DNA from: Glandiceps talaboti
Lineage: Eukaryota > Hemichordata > Enteropneusta > Spengelidae
Reading direction: 5' to 3'
NCBI RefSeq assembly: GCF_964340395.1
Contig: NC_135556.1
Span: 24,417,723 to 24,481,722 of the forward strand
DNA length: 64,000 nucleotides
Made by a program: the position numbers and the translations under genes. The stretch's first letter is position 1. The number at the start of each line of letters is the position of its first letter. Shown in pieces: positions 46,801 through 59,915 of the stretch. The notes below the pieces were generated by a model. It had not been told where the DNA came from, searched no databases, and saw nothing but the letters and a program-made list of their open reading frames with translations.

Positions 46801-49800
46801 GACTTGTAAGTAACATACTAACAATCACAAAATGTCACAGAAGCTCAATAAACAAACTGTGTTCATTTAGGTGGGAGGAGGTCTGGCATCAATGCGATTG
46901 CTGAACTTCATTTTTGAACTAAACCAAATTTCAAATACTTTCACGCCTTCAATGATAACAGCATCAGTATTTACCACTCACATGTTGATAAGTTAATTAA
47001 AATTTACTTCTAAAGTGAATTGAAATGCTGGGTTTCCAGTAAATTAGTGTGTCTACCATCATGTTTTTTTACACTGCATGGATCGTAGTGGTGTGACCAC
47101 TACAATTTTATCATGGTTAACATCATATATAAACGTGCCGATGTTGCACTTATGAATGTTCATTTAGGGGGAGGGGAGGAGGTTTGTCCTAATCAAACAA
47201 AGTTCATTTATTGAGCTTGTGTGACATTGTGTGATCACCCCTAAGATACTACCGGTATCTATTCATTTTTTTCCATCAAAATAAGATCCTAATGAAAGTA
47301 CTATTACTGCATTTTTAATTAATCACATAAAGACCAAAAAAGACCAAAAAAAAATAGCCAACTACGTATTTCTAGAAAACTGACATCCTGTGAGTGAATC
47401 AGTATTCAATATTCTGAGAACACATATCTAACTGTTAGAATTAGTGTTCATGGATTCATAGCTCATAGTTTCTACTCACAAAGTCAAAACAGTTCTTGAA
47501 ATTAAATCCTAATTTTTCGCAGACATCTCATTAGCATCGTCAGAGCAAGATATATTTTGAGTGTGGGTAGAAATTATCATTTAATAACATATCTAACTGA
47601 TATATTACTAACTATATACTATAGTGTACCAAACTTTTATTTTCACTTTTATATCAAATAAAATCAGAAGTTAACACACAATTTTGCATGTTTATTCTTC
47701 CTGTCTAAATCCTACGAATCAAAGAAACTAAAACAGGTAAAACAGAGAAGAATTATTTGTACCAAATATATATTATCTTGAATATATAATACTTTCAACT
47801 TTCCTTTCCTTAATTTAATTTAAACTTGAAATTGAAATAATCCCGACTACTATAACTCACTACACAAACCTATTTCGTTAGTACATGTACATATATACCA
47901 ATGTCCACTGTCACAAAGTTTTCTCACGAATTAATATTTCTGAGATTTACTGAGATTAAAATAGCTGCGAGTTGCCACCCATGGCAAACACACATGATAT
48001 GTACACTGTCAATATCACTAGTCAACTTATACATGTACATCGGAAAATTGTCTTGTATCCATAGAAACGCAGTTGAATACAATAGAGTATATGTAGACTG
48101 TTACAGTTTTGGAAATGACAAGGTAACATCAAAATTCCTTTAAAGGGAATTGTGTCAATGTTCAATTGTTCTAATTTTTCTTGTCTCATTTCAGAAATCA
48201 CACAACTTGGAAGATCAAAGCTGGTCTCATACATATTCCAGTGAATAAAACATAATACAGATGTGAAAACTTAGATTCACAATTCGCATCCCTTTAACTC
48301 CTTCACTATTAGTAGGCATAGCTTAATAAAACATCAATATCTATATTACTAACCTGTTTGTATTTGATTTGTTCATATTTTATACATGATTCATATTATT
48401 GAGATTTCTGGGATTAATTCATTACAAACAGTGATTGTAACAACTTAAGTCAAAAATATATTTGAGATAGAATATTGAGAAGAAAATGAAATTTGCATAT
48501 AAATAATGCTGGTATATTATTACAGGTTACATATACATCCAGGAGTGTCCTATATTTAACAACACATAGCTATGTTCCTTGGGATATATACAATAAGGTG
48601 TATATATTTCAGGTAAAAGAGTTTAGACGGGTGTCCAATTACATCAAGTCATCCCTGTACCAGTCTGTACAATGGTACAAAACTTCAATGTTTACTATTC
48701 AACACTACAAACCAGTCATATGACTTGTGACACCAAATAATGTAACATTTCTGTCAAAGACATAATACAACTTACATTCAACTAAACTACCATTAAGTTA
48801 CCACACCACACCATACCCTACGTACCTTTCATATTTGGTGATAGCAATCATATATACTACTGCAAAACATTGTACAAAAGTGTTTTGGAAGAATGTTTTA
48901 CTTTTGATCTTTGAAAAACAACATAAAATCAAGTTTTCATTTGTCTCGAAAGCTTATTTTATTTTCCATATCTAAGGATTAATTGATTATATTATGACTA
49001 TGGATATTATTTCAGATAGTTTAAATATGTAACAAATAAGTCCACAAGTTGCATGGTCAAACTATGATGGCAAACATCTAAATTACATTGACACATTACA
49101 AAGGAAGAAATCTGTGTTCTAGGTTGTCAAGTAAAATCAAAAACCAGAATCCTTCTGTAATACTAACACAAAAAATACCTACCTACCTACCTACCTACCT
49201 ACCGACTACTTATCTTTGGATTGGCATTGTCTGAACCTCTATTAATGGGACCTTAGTCTAACCCTGAGTTCAAGTCCTTAGACTAACTTAGTCTAACCTT
49301 GCATTCAAGGCCTTAGTTTGATTTGGTCTAACCCTGTGTCCTTACATTGACTTAGTCTAACCAGTATTAATGGGACCTTAGTCTAACCCTGAGTTCAAGT
49401 CCTTAGACTGACTTGGTCTAACCCTGTGTTCAAGTCCTTCGTTTGACTTAGTCTAACCAGTGTTCAAGTCCTTAGATCAACCTGGTCTAACCCTGTGTCA
49501 AGTGCTTAGATTGACTTGGTCTAACCAGTGTTCAAGTCCTTAGATCAACCTGGTCTACCCCTCTGTTCAAGTACTTAGATCGACCTTGTCTAACCTGTGT
49601 TCAAGTCCTTATATTGACCTAGACTAACCTGACGTGTTTAAATAAGGGAGCAATGAGAAGCCTGCCCTAGTGTTTAGATGTAGAGTGCATGATATGTCCT
49701 TGGAATGGTCTCTACTTGTTAATAGTCAAAGTCTATTATAGCATATCATTGTCTGAGATGCCATATGGTGAACAAAATAATGCAAATAAAACTCTAAGGT

Positions 49801-52800
49801 CAGAAATGTCATTTTGTTTGCTAACTCTCCTTATGGAACCTTTGGGCTACAGCCATGAGGTGTACATGATAAACAAATAAACCAACGTTTTCCCAAAGTC
49901 AAATATTCAAATGTTGGCCTGCAGGCCACTGTTTTCTGGAAATGCCATTCTTAGAGACAAAATATGACTTTTCTAAATTTGGCATAATGCCTTTCATTCC
50001 AATATGCATATACATGCAGTCATAGATTCTATCCATCCACAACAAACATGTATGCAAACACTCCTTCTTTCTCATTTACACAAATACTTGCATAGTACTA
50101 CAGATACAGGACTATACTCATAATCAAAGATAGAAGCTCAGAATCACAGAGGAACTGGCTCTAAGAGAATGTATTTATTCAGTCTACACTTTGCCTGTAT
50201 GATATATGTCACGCTGCCCTATATCTATGTGTTGGCTGACATGTCATGATAACTTATAGACAACCTGACAATGAGTTTACCATATGCAAGATTCAATATG
50301 ACTGAACCTCCTCATCAAGGTGTAGAAATTCACTTTCTTTGCTCATGTAAATGTCATCAGTCATTTTTGCCTAGTGTCTTAGTTCAACAATGATAAATAC
50401 TGACAGACAACACCAGATATGTTCTTGACATATCTTTTAGAATCCATGAAAAAATAAACATCCATCATAGCTTGAGCCACCTCAGAAACAAATTATCTTA
50501 AGTGTAGTGCATTGGATTTGAATCTGAATTTGAATCTGAAGTTGTCTTTAGAGATGATTGAATACCACTTGGCATCCAAACTACACGAATGTAGGTTGTA
50601 ACTGTACACATTTTTGCTACTACTGGTAAACCAAGTATACATGCACAGGATTCTCTCAGCAATATGGATTTGCACCTGTAAAGTTGATAAGTCTTATTAA
50701 CAAAATTGAAAATCACAAACTGCCCTGTAAAATCTGTAAAAATTACCGCGATACATAACTACTTTGATTATGGGATTCTTCCTCAATACTCCATTTTCAA
50801 TGATTTACATATTCATAACAGCATTTTGTTATGCAAATGTGGAAATCCTGAGCACAACTGATTGGTTGATTGATCAATTTGAATTTTTTTAACTGGTTTA
50901 ATCTAATGAGGTATTACTGCACCTGATTGTGGTATTGTCGTACACCAAACAATGCAAGCAGTAACAACAATAGAGCAGTGAAGGCTTGACCTTGTCAAGT
51001 TGTCAATATACCAAGCAGAGTGTTACATGGAAATCTATAGCATCAGAACTGGTTTGTTGTGTCATGTCCACAGCTCATAAATTTAACTGTGTTTGCTATG
51101 ACCTGACTCTAGTACTGAATACAAATGTGCATTGCAGTCATGTGACCACACTCATTTACAGGGGTCATATTACCCTGCCATGATTTCATATTTGGCCTTT
51201 GACCTAAACTGTATCCATGATAAAATATTGTCAAATACTTATGTGATAGCATCATAATCAAATACTATGAAAGGTAAACTCATAATTGATACAATTATTT
51301 CTGTTATTTTTACTTGTGTACTTTTCGTGCTAAAATAAATAGAGTGCCAATGAAATACTTTATAAATGACATACTCATAGATAGAGTACTAAATTGGCAA
51401 AAATTTGTTTGTACTACAATATTTGTAAACGTGATCCCAAATCTAGTTCTTAAAGTTACACTAGATATTGACCTGAAAATTTTGCATGGATCCTTGTCAA
51501 TGCTAATGATGAACAAATGGAATGATACAACATGTCACTTATCAAAGGTCAAAGGATTTTACCCTATCTACGTTTCTTCTGTGATCCTAAACTTTTTATG
51601 TAAAATCAGGAAAATGACAGGAAAATCAAAAATGCTGATAAAATCGACAAAACAAACATATTATGACTCATAAAAATATTTTAAAAGTTAACACTCAAGC
51701 TGACCCTACCTATTTTCATAATGACACAATGTTTTTCTTAGCCTAAGTACTCCATCAGATGTGTACAATTAATGTTAAAGTTCTCTGGTTTTAACCAACA
51801 CCACCTCCGACATGCACTTGCAGCCACTGGGAAGAGTTAGCAACAACAAGGCCTTACAAGTACATCATACAAGCAATCCTACAGCTCAGTGACTTGTCAT
51901 TTTGTTGTCTGCTATCAAAATTTATATCCAGAAAAGTGTGAGGGTTAAGAATGTGGTGATGTCAAGTACCATGGCAGGCCAAATGGATTGTATTCCCCAA
52001 TATTTCCTGTCATTCAGTGAAGGGAAATATAAGTGACATAGGGGGCCCTCTCAGGAGAATGGCAAAAGATAGTAAACAAGATCTTGGTATAATAATTAGA
52101 CGTTTAAATGAAGATTAACATTACTAAGGGTTAATAAAATCATAAAATACACTAGCATTTCTAAAATTCAAATAAATGGTTTGTTTATGACTTCAACATT
52201 CCTGATTTTATTTCTGGTGCAACTAAACCTACGATGTAAAACTGTTGTTGCTGAGTTTAGTTTTGGTGCTATAGAGCTGATGTTCAGATGTATGCTATCT
52301 AAACCAGAGACAAGGTACTGGAGTTTCCGTGTCAATGGTTCAACTTAACCTCTCTATTAAGTTGTATTCAATTGTAAGTTTTTACTCACCAAAATACATC
52401 GCACTAGACGTATGAATCATTAGAAATACAACATCCTGTAATGCTGTGACTAGTGAGATTTATATGTAGAAAAACATGTATAGCAGAATTCACACATAAA
52501 ATACTATCGTATACGTGGGACTAAGTTTACTACATCTTTCAATCTGAATTTGTTTGTTGCATTTTAATTTATTTTCACTTGCATTTTAATGTACATTTTG
52601 CATCTTTGCACATTAAAATGGACTGCATTGAAAATATTGTTTAACTGGCCAGAGACATTCAGGCAAGCTTTTTGTCAAAAACAAATCAATCAAGCCCAAG
52701 GAATGGGATCTACTCGCTGTCTGTTAGTATTGACCCCATAAAAGGGAAATATTACACTTAATTGTCAAAGAAAAAAAAATTATTGAAAATATAAAATGTC

Positions 52801-55800
52801 TCATTCAAAATATAAAATGTCTCTATAGAATATCATTTCACTTTATTTTCTCATAAACCAAACAAAATTTAATTCACCAAAAGTCATCACTATCAATATT
52901 TTGTAAAATAATCTGACTGCCCTTTGACCTGTGACCTATGACATGTACAGGAGGTGCTAACACAAAGTGATTATATATCTGTTTTTAGGAGATTTGGACA
53001 GGAGTCAATTGACTTGAGTGGTTGTCATGGAAACATTGGCACATGTCACACTGGTATGAGCTGAATGTACACAACTGGCAATATTTACTGCCTTGCAAAA
53101 TTCTTTTCATTAAAATCCAGGTTTCCTTTCCTGATGTCATGAAGCCACGACTTACCACAAATAAATTATTAATATGAACATTATATTGCCTTGATGCAAC
53201 TTAGCAGTCTAAAAATACATACATATATAATAAAATGTTTCTCTTGTGAAAGTAATTACAGCTGGTCGGCAGGGGCAAGGAAAAAAAGACATCAATGCTA
53301 GTATAATATGATTGTGTTACTATCACATTAGTTAACATAGACAGCCAGTCTGACTAGTACATGGTTCTCTTTAGTCTAGGAGTTCTGTACTAAAACAGCC
53401 CTAAGGCTATAACCCCCACTATTGCTAAAATGTGTCAGTCTATGTGTTAAAAATGTACATCTTAGAACATATCTTGTGTTCCATGGAAAGAAAGGGGACC
53501 CCCAGGACAGCCCATCCATCTACACTCTACTAAATATTATAATTGAGTTCTGACAATACCTAGACTCAGATCTCGCATATTTGGAATACTTTCAAATACA
53601 AGTCATTCAGGCAAAATACCAAATATGACACAATGGCTGCCTGAATATCACAATATCACAATCTAACTGTACTCAGTCCAAGGGAAGTGTCACAGACATT
53701 TTTGTTTCCTTTTTTTTTCGATTTCTAATGGATGGTTTTTTATTGTTTGCAAGTCAAACAACTGTTTTTCATCTGCATATTGTAGCTTTTAATCCAATTA
53801 GAACATGAAACAGAGATCATGGGATAATACTGAAAATCAAAATCTCTGATGTTCTGTTTGCTCACTTTATTGTAATTAACTGGAATTTGTGTGTGCTTGA
53901 AACAAGATAATATCTGATGTATAGTACACACAAATTCACCAAAATAAGAACTCAGAAAGGTCATAGTATTTTCAGATCAACATACAGAATGCTACCAAAG
54001 TACATGATATTTTCAAGCTCACTAGAACCAATTTCTATGTAGGTCTCCTTGAAGGACTGTGATGAATGGTTGTATATCACGTTCATTTCCTGTTGAAATT
54101 TGCTAGTTCTCTCATTCAAGGGCATTCATTATTATGCCACTAGAAACTCTCATAACGGCATTTCTTTGCATTTTCATGAATTTCATTACCGTCAACTACT
54201 GACTGCAAGTGTTCGATACCACAAACATGTTCCTGTCAGATAATGAGACCCCTTCATATCAAAACTCCATCACTTCTGAAGAGTCTATGAATCTCTATAG
54301 GGCACATCTTATATTGCCGCCACACACAAAAGTCTATGATGAATGTACAAGAAGTGTTTAATTGGTTGACCAGATTTTTTTTTCTGCACAGCATATGGCA
54401 ATTTTTCATTAAAACTAGTATTGTAAACTGTTAGTGAATTTAAAGTCGGGCACATGGTTTACTTAGAGTGGATACATTTCATGTATTCATATCATGGGAT
54501 TATGACAGATGAGTGAATATTGTATTATTATTTCATATCCACCATAACTATACATTGATACTTGTAATCTGATTGTTGGTCATATCCTAAATCATACTAT
54601 TAGATATCTACCACTTTCAACAAAAATTGGAATAAAACAAATTGTGATCATGGAATTAATCATTTTGATATAATATCCCAATATCCATGAAATGTTAATT
54701 TTGATTGTTTTTATGAAATTATGTGAATTTATAGTATCTCAATATCCATGAATCGTTAATTTTGATTGTTTTATGAAATTATGTGAATTTATAGTTTCCT
54801 GAATTGTTTTTTCCTACATGTCACATACATCTAAATGTCTTAACTTAAAAACAAAATCACAATTCACATATTTCCTACTTCAAAAACAAGAATAATATGA
54901 ATTTCTGAATATATATATCAATATGTTGTGTATGTCATATCATAGCAATGATGATTTTAAAAATCATAAAGCCGATATAATCCCTACAGGTCTTCATAAT
55001 AACATGGCATTTCCACATTAAATCTAATTTTCTCAATAATTTCATTTGTATCAACTTACTGGAAAATATTAGCTTAGTAGCCAAACTGAAATACCAACAA
55101 ATGCATTTCAGTTTTTACACTGAAATTTACTTGGGGGAAAAACAGGAAAAAAACCCATAAATCTGGCATTTATTAATTGAAAGATATGTGTTTATTTCAC
55201 CAATAGTCTAGTTTGACTGAATATTATATTGTGATGACAATATCATTGCTACATTAGGCCAGACCTCATCAACATTACTTCATAGTAATTGGCAAATGGC
55301 TTATTGTAGAGGTGCCCCGGTGTGTCCCTCTAGCTCTACCCTACAAATTTCCAAGGGTTGTTTTTGTTACAACATTTTAACAGTGTATAGTGTGTACGTG
55401 TGTAGTGACAGTGTGAACTGGCGATCAGAGTCTGTTTTCGTCAATCAAATCAAATCACTCCTAAATAAAGCTAATTACAACGAGCTGTTGAAAAACTACC
55501 CCAGCAAACCTGTTGTTTTCGTTGTATGAGTACCCTGCAGTCTTGTACAGGTACAATTTCTAAGCCAAAACTTCATAAATTGATTAATCTGAGACACAAG
55601 TCATACAATCGAATGACGCCGCTGAATGGACTTAACGCCTGGTAATTTACCGATTAATCAGCTCCTAGGATAATCAGTTTGCCCTGCGATTTAGTAACTA
55701 CTCCATTGCTACGTATACCTTCTCTACAACTCCGTTAGGACCTCAAATTCCGGGCTTGACGTCTGCGAGCAGACTGGGGTTTAGAAACCTATGTAATGCG

Positions 55801-56408
55801 AGCCATGATTTTAATACGGACAAAGGTAGCGACATTATTGTAATTGTTAATAGAGCAGCGCCGATTTCCACATATAACACGCATTGATCACTTCCTTTAA
55901 TCGGCCTCCACAACTTACGAGGTATTTCCGATCGCTTCACGCCAAACCAACTGACAACACCACCACCAACATTAACTTTTCATAGAGACTTTGTTTTCCA
56001 TTTGGTGGGGTAAATGTGAAGTATGAAACAGAACACAGGGCAGAATGACAATAAAGGGCCCGCGTATAATAGACAGACATTAATACCAGCTCTTACCGTG
56101 AGAAGTTGATTCCGTAAATGACTATTAGCCTCACTTCCCGAGCTAGCACTATTGTTACCACCATCGCATCGTGAACTACCCTTGTGTTGGTTACCTTCCT
56201 GCTTCAAACTCTTCGTCTGTTTCTTGGCCCGTGATTCCAAAACCCGCTGATGAAGGAGAATTGTCTCATGAGCATCTTGGTCGAATCGGGTAGCCTGGGT
56301 ACGGTCATAACGGGCCTGGCAGATGTTATGGTGTCTTCGGCATAACTCAATACGCTTTCGAAGACGATCAACTATGGCTCTTCGTTTGGGGGATACGAAA
56401 TCCCCCAT
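40701..56408 (-). CDS. MAML: Mastermind-like transcriptional co-activator, complete coding region (2 coding exons)
   Basis: Nuclear co-activator of Notch signalling: its N-terminal helix binds the groove formed by the Notch intracellular domain and CSL, and the rest recruits p300/CBP and Mediator. Coding exons 56097-56408 and 40701-43820 join in phase 0 to give 1143 residues. Residues 1-70 (MGDFVSPKRRAIVDRLRKRI then ELCRRHHNICQARYD) are a clear Notch/CSL-binding helix; MGDF also begins human MAML3. Other conserved islands are KRKLE at the start of exon 2, SEQLKQMAAQ, LTYGKTKPLSHM, ALPSHSSEQQ, and an acidic C terminus DSDWDEILNKL-like segment (NNSDWDEILNKLSA). Three glutamine tracts separate these islands. 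The intron is 12.3 kb. Human MAML genes have more coding exons, so the single large exon 2 is a difference. One gene here corresponds to MAML1-3 together. Confidence 0.95.
43943..44445. repeat. CAGT array with higher-order structure, Mastermind intron 1
   Basis: About 500 bp of CAGT/CAGC. A block with GCCAGCAGTCAG, then (TCAA)n, then CCAGTCAGACAG occurs at 44171 and again at 44354, so a 183 bp unit was itself duplicated. Because a 4-base repeat lacking stops reads the same in every frame, long Ser-Val-Ser-Gln frames result; they are not genes. It begins 123 bp upstream of the exon 2 acceptor in gene orientation. Confidence 0.96.
44697..44990. repeat. degenerate minisatellite of TACTAAGGGTCAAAGTTGAC units
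   Basis: Seven or more decayed units of about 28-35 bp, each close to ACTAAGGGTCAAAGTTGACA followed by TACAGTT. In Mastermind intron 1. Confidence 0.75.
49177..49203. repeat. CCTA short tandem repeat
   Basis: Six to seven CCTA units, directly before the larger minisatellite at 49236. Confidence 0.9.
49236..49635. repeat. minisatellite of TTCAAGTCCTTAGA...GTCTAACC units, about 11 copies
   Basis: Units of about 35-37 bp: GTGTTCAAGTCCTTAGATTG then ACTTGGTCTAACC. A longer block ATTAATGGGACCTTAGTCTA occurs twice (about 49240 and 49366). In Mastermind intron 1. Confidence 0.9.
54674..54796. repeat. 61 bp tandem duplication, 2 copies
   Basis: CAATATCCATGAA followed by GTTAATTTTGATTGTTT and ATGAAATTATGTGAATTTAT occurs at 54679 and 54740. 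In Mastermind intron 1. Confidence 0.9.
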
Positions 56409-57120
56409 ATTATCCTGTAGTATGACTATGGTGATAGCCTTCGGGCTTAGCCCCAGCAAGGGCAGAAAAAGAGAAGAAATTGCCCGGAATGTGATGTGCT
56501 ATATACGTCTGTGATTAGCGTAGCTGTAGTGTGCCAGTGACTGGCGTTCACACAATGACTTCTCAATGTGTTGTTGTTTAATATGCATAAACCAAAGACG
56601 ACCTGGTCACGCATTCTCTGCTGACTCCTATTTCCGTTGTGTAGCAAACGAAAACTTTTCTGGAAACATCATGCGTCCGATGTTTATCTCAACAAACAGT
56701 TAAAACACGTAAAAAGTAGACATGCTTTTATGTGGACATATTGCTTACATTCAATAATAATTTAATAACTTCAATATGAACAGCAAAGCTTCGTTTATGT
56801 GGTAATCATGAAGCCATGCATTGAAGGAACTCAATGCCAGACTAAACCATTCACTGATGGGTAATTCAATTTAAAAATACCTTTGCGACTTCAAAAATTA
56901 TTGCATCAACAAGCACTAATTATTCATATCACCTTAGAAGATAGGTTTACAAAGTTATTTTTGATAAACAATTGTTATAGTTGAGTGCTTAATTCTTAGT
57001 CCCTTCCCAAATTCTTTTGTAGCGCCCCTAGAGGCGAGTGGATGACCCTCACAGTACAACCGGTTAACCGAACAATGACTCGTACAAATTATACGTACAA
57101 CAGTCAACACTTAGCATTTT
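55600..57120. promoter_or_regulatory. CpG-containing 5' region of the Mastermind-like gene
   Basis: CpG dinucleotides are clearly more frequent here than in the surrounding AT-rich DNA, across coding exon 1, the start of intron 1 and the 5' flank. The transcription start should lie at higher coordinates than 56408 but I see no TATA box or other signal that fixes it, and no CSL site (CGTGGGAA) in the 300 bases upstream of the ATG. Confidence 0.35.
56097..56408 (-). CDS. MAML: Mastermind-like coding exon 1 (residues 1-104), Notch/CSL-binding helix
   Basis: The ATG at 56408 has A at -3 and G at +4 and is the first ATG in its open frame; the codons upstream of it lack an ATG. The exon encodes the basic helix (residues about 7-65, including RRHH and ESRAKKQ) that in MAML1-3 lies across CSL and the Notch ankyrin repeats. 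It ends CTTCTCACG|gtaaga at 56097/56096 in phase 0. Confidence 0.95.
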
Positions 57121-57853
57121 ACCGTCTGATGCCGAGATATTATTTCGAAATATAAATATAAGTTAATTCGTCAATTTTTAGTGGTGTATTAATTTATTTT
57201 ATCAAGATTTAGGTTTCTGTTGATATTCTGAATTGTGTGCTACTCGGCTCCACTAAGGAAAAAAAACACGTTACGTTCTTAAAATCTGCAAATATATTTA
57301 ATTTCGATATTTTTTTTCTATATTTACAAGACATACATAACATGTCAAAGAAAGAACTTTGTATTTAACGCAAAATGTTATAATGTGCTGAGGTGTGTTT
57401 GTTTGCTGCGCAACGAGCGAGCTGGCCTCGCCGACCTTCTTCAAGGCTGTTGAGGTCAGTCAATATCGAGGTCAAATTTACGTAGTCAATCACAACTGTT
57501 CACGACCTTCCTTGGTCACACACAAAACAACACGTACTGTTGATGGCATTGACTACACTACACCACACCAGGTAATAGAACGTAAACGGGAGAAGGCAGC
57601 GAGTACATTAGTACCTCAATGGTACAACGGGATGGCACACTATGGAAGAGTTTCTGTATCGCTATCGGTCGTTTAGAAACGTATGAATGTACGCAAATCG
57701 GAATGTACAATTATAACAGTGTCTGACGCCATATATTATTAGAATTGTTCGAAATTGGTCTTGAGACTTAAGGTCGGAAATTAAACAAGCTTTCTACTGA
57801 ATAATCGAGCAAGATCTAGATGCATTTGCCATATTTGAACAAATACCGCGCAG

Positions 57854-57881
57854 TGACGTCAGACCGAGTTCTCTGACGTCA
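57854..57881. promoter_or_regulatory. pair of perfect CRE sites (TGACGTCA) in a CpG-containing stretch
   Basis: TGACGTCA occurs at 57854-57861 and again at 57874-57881, exactly 20 bp apart. CTTCCGG, an ETS-type site, follows near 57933, and the surrounding 57840-58140 is richer in CpG than its neighbours. CREB/ATF binding to this palindrome is established; its use here is inferred. It could be a promoter for an unseen transcript on either strand or a distal element for Mastermind, whose start is 1.45 kb away. Confidence 0.5.
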
Positions 57882-58424
57882 CATCGGCTAGTTGACACCA
57901 CAAAGTTTGTCGGTGTGAACGTCGTCATTTGCTTCCGGTCTCCATGACGATTAATAACCTAGTAAACAGTGAGATGGTACGACTTGAAACATGTAATACG
58001 TGGACATACATCATCCGATAATACTAAAATTAAAATATTCTTTATTTGATGCTCAAGGTACCATCATTTTACCAGTCAAACAGAAACGCAAACTACGAAG
58101 AGAATCGAGTCGCCGGCCATAACCTGGTTTGAGTATCAAAACTCGTATATTGATATAACATTCGCCTATTTCATTGCAATATTCTTTAATATCCTTATTA
58201 CACTTATGTACCCAAATAAAATTGTCAATTTTCTAATAAAGTTAGATCTAATATATTAAATCTAATCTGATCTAATCTATAGTTTTAGTTTGGTAATTTC
58301 ATCCCATTAGTTATTTGACAAAATCGATATAGATTTGATTTCAGTTATATGATCCTGCTTGTAACGTAGTTACATCATTGTGTTCATATATTTGATAGAC
58401 TTGGTAAATGATACTTGTTAGTTT

Positions 58425-58463
<39 letters not shown>

Positions 58464-58533
58464 TTTTGTTTATTTGTTTGTTTGTTTGTTTGTTTGTTTG
58501 TTTGTTTGTTTGTTTGTTTGTTTGTTTGTTTGA
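58425..58533. repeat. TTTA then TTTG microsatellite
   Basis: About 45 bp of TTTA followed by about 60 bp of TTTG. Confidence 0.95.
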
Positions 58534-59510
58534 GTTATGTGTTGTTGTAATTGTGGGTTTACTATAATTTATCCTATACTATCATATTTGACCAACGATA
58601 TAACAATTTTACAAGAACACAATATAAACGTGATAAAATTAATACTATTTTGACAGCGTGGTCTGTTTGAGGACTGTTTTCTCGTTGGCAATGTATTTAC
58701 ATTACACTGTATTTGACATGTTTAATATTAAAAATGTGTGTACCATTACTCTCTTATTGGCTTTCGTTATGTTTACATGTTGATTAGAATTTCACAAGCT
58801 GTCAGAACGACACTCTTCTTTCAGTGGATTACCACAGCTCGATATGACTGGTTGTTTTGCAAATTGTTGTTCGCCATGGATTCATTGGTATTTCATACTA
58901 TATCTAGGTCGTGTCCCCCGGTCGTGTCCCAGCTGTGCATACGTCTGACTTATGAACAAGAGCATATCTGATATGTTAAGACAGGTATCATGGACTTGGT
59001 ACAATCACACACTGCGGTGTAGTGTACATACATAGCTGGTGTACAACGGATAGAAGTTTATGTTACAAACTACTGAAAGTTCACACACCAAATGACCCAA
59101 ACAGGTCTCTCGAGAAATATTGAACATACTTTGCTAAGAATCTTAGTAAGATCACAACTTGACCTGTAACCCTTTCAAGAGGGCAGACTCGACTAGTTGC
59201 TGGACAACTTATTTTCGTCTCCCCTTACCACAATTAAGTGTCATGACATGTGATATACATACATCATGTACATGGCAGCGAAAGCTTGATAATACCACAG
59301 ACAAGTGACCTTGTCTGTGATAATATAATACATTTTAACAGTATCATTGTGCCCGGATTAACTACCAAATTATTGGGAGGGGCTTTGCTTCCGCTCGACC
59401 GAGGCTCTGGCCTGGGGTTCCAGCAACTTATTCTATAGTAACATTCTCGTCGTGACCCTAAGATCATTATATAAATAGTTGCATGTCCTGCTGAACGAGG
59501 CAAAACATTA

Positions 59511-59550
59511 CGGGGAGGGGGAGGGGTGAGCGAGGGGGAGGGGGGGGGGT
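59511..59550. repeat. G-rich tract with quadruplex potential
   Basis: At least five runs of four or more G within 40 bases, ending in ten consecutive G. Confidence 0.85.
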
Positions 59551-59915
59551 TATTTCGGCTCAGACCACTCTTTAAAAGTCTGGTCGTTTATCACAATATC
59601 ACAGTGTAGATCATTGACTACAGCATCAATCATTTATTACTGCCGCACATGTTAATGTTTGCAGTGATGACACTTTCTTTGTGAGACAGGTGAAGAATTT
59701 CAGAGAGCTATAATTAAAACCTGTTGAATAAGAGTTAGAATATGCCAAGCTATGTTTGAACTCGATTTGAAAAAAAAACCCAATGTCTATCAGATAAACT
59801 AAGGACTGTGATTTTTTGTCGATGCCATTATTTTTATCTTTTTTATTGGCTAATTGTTTTTTCATCAATTGTCTTGTCTTGTTCTGACATTTGCTGTTTT
59901 ATATTTGCCAGGTAA

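Larger units (their letters stand above)
43821..56096 (-). other. Mastermind-like intron 1 (12.3 kb)
   Basis: Donor ACG|gtaaga at 56096 and acceptor atcttgcag| at 43821. The intron contains the CAGT array, four other tandem repeats and long AT-rich tracts. Plus-strand frames at 46548-46904 (118 codons), 51314-51673 and 55296-55529 are not recognisable as proteins. A second, unrecognised gene inside the intron cannot be excluded. Confidence 0.85.

Noticed and set aside
46548-46904. 118-codon plus frame with an acceptor-like ttttgcag near 46577 and a donor-like gtaaga near 46723
   Set aside because: The peptide has no recognisable domain, is rich in Met, His and Cys, and lies in an intron on the opposite strand; chance is the simplest explanation, though a non-coding RNA exon is possible.
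51314-51673. 119-codon plus frame in Mastermind intron 1
   Set aside because: No ATG at the start, AT-driven Ile/Lys/Asn composition and no known family.
56409-56459. Seventeen in-frame codons upstream of the Mastermind ATG as an N-terminal extension
   Set aside because: They contain no ATG (the frame would begin at TTG), and MGDF at 56408 matches the known MAML start with a good initiation context.
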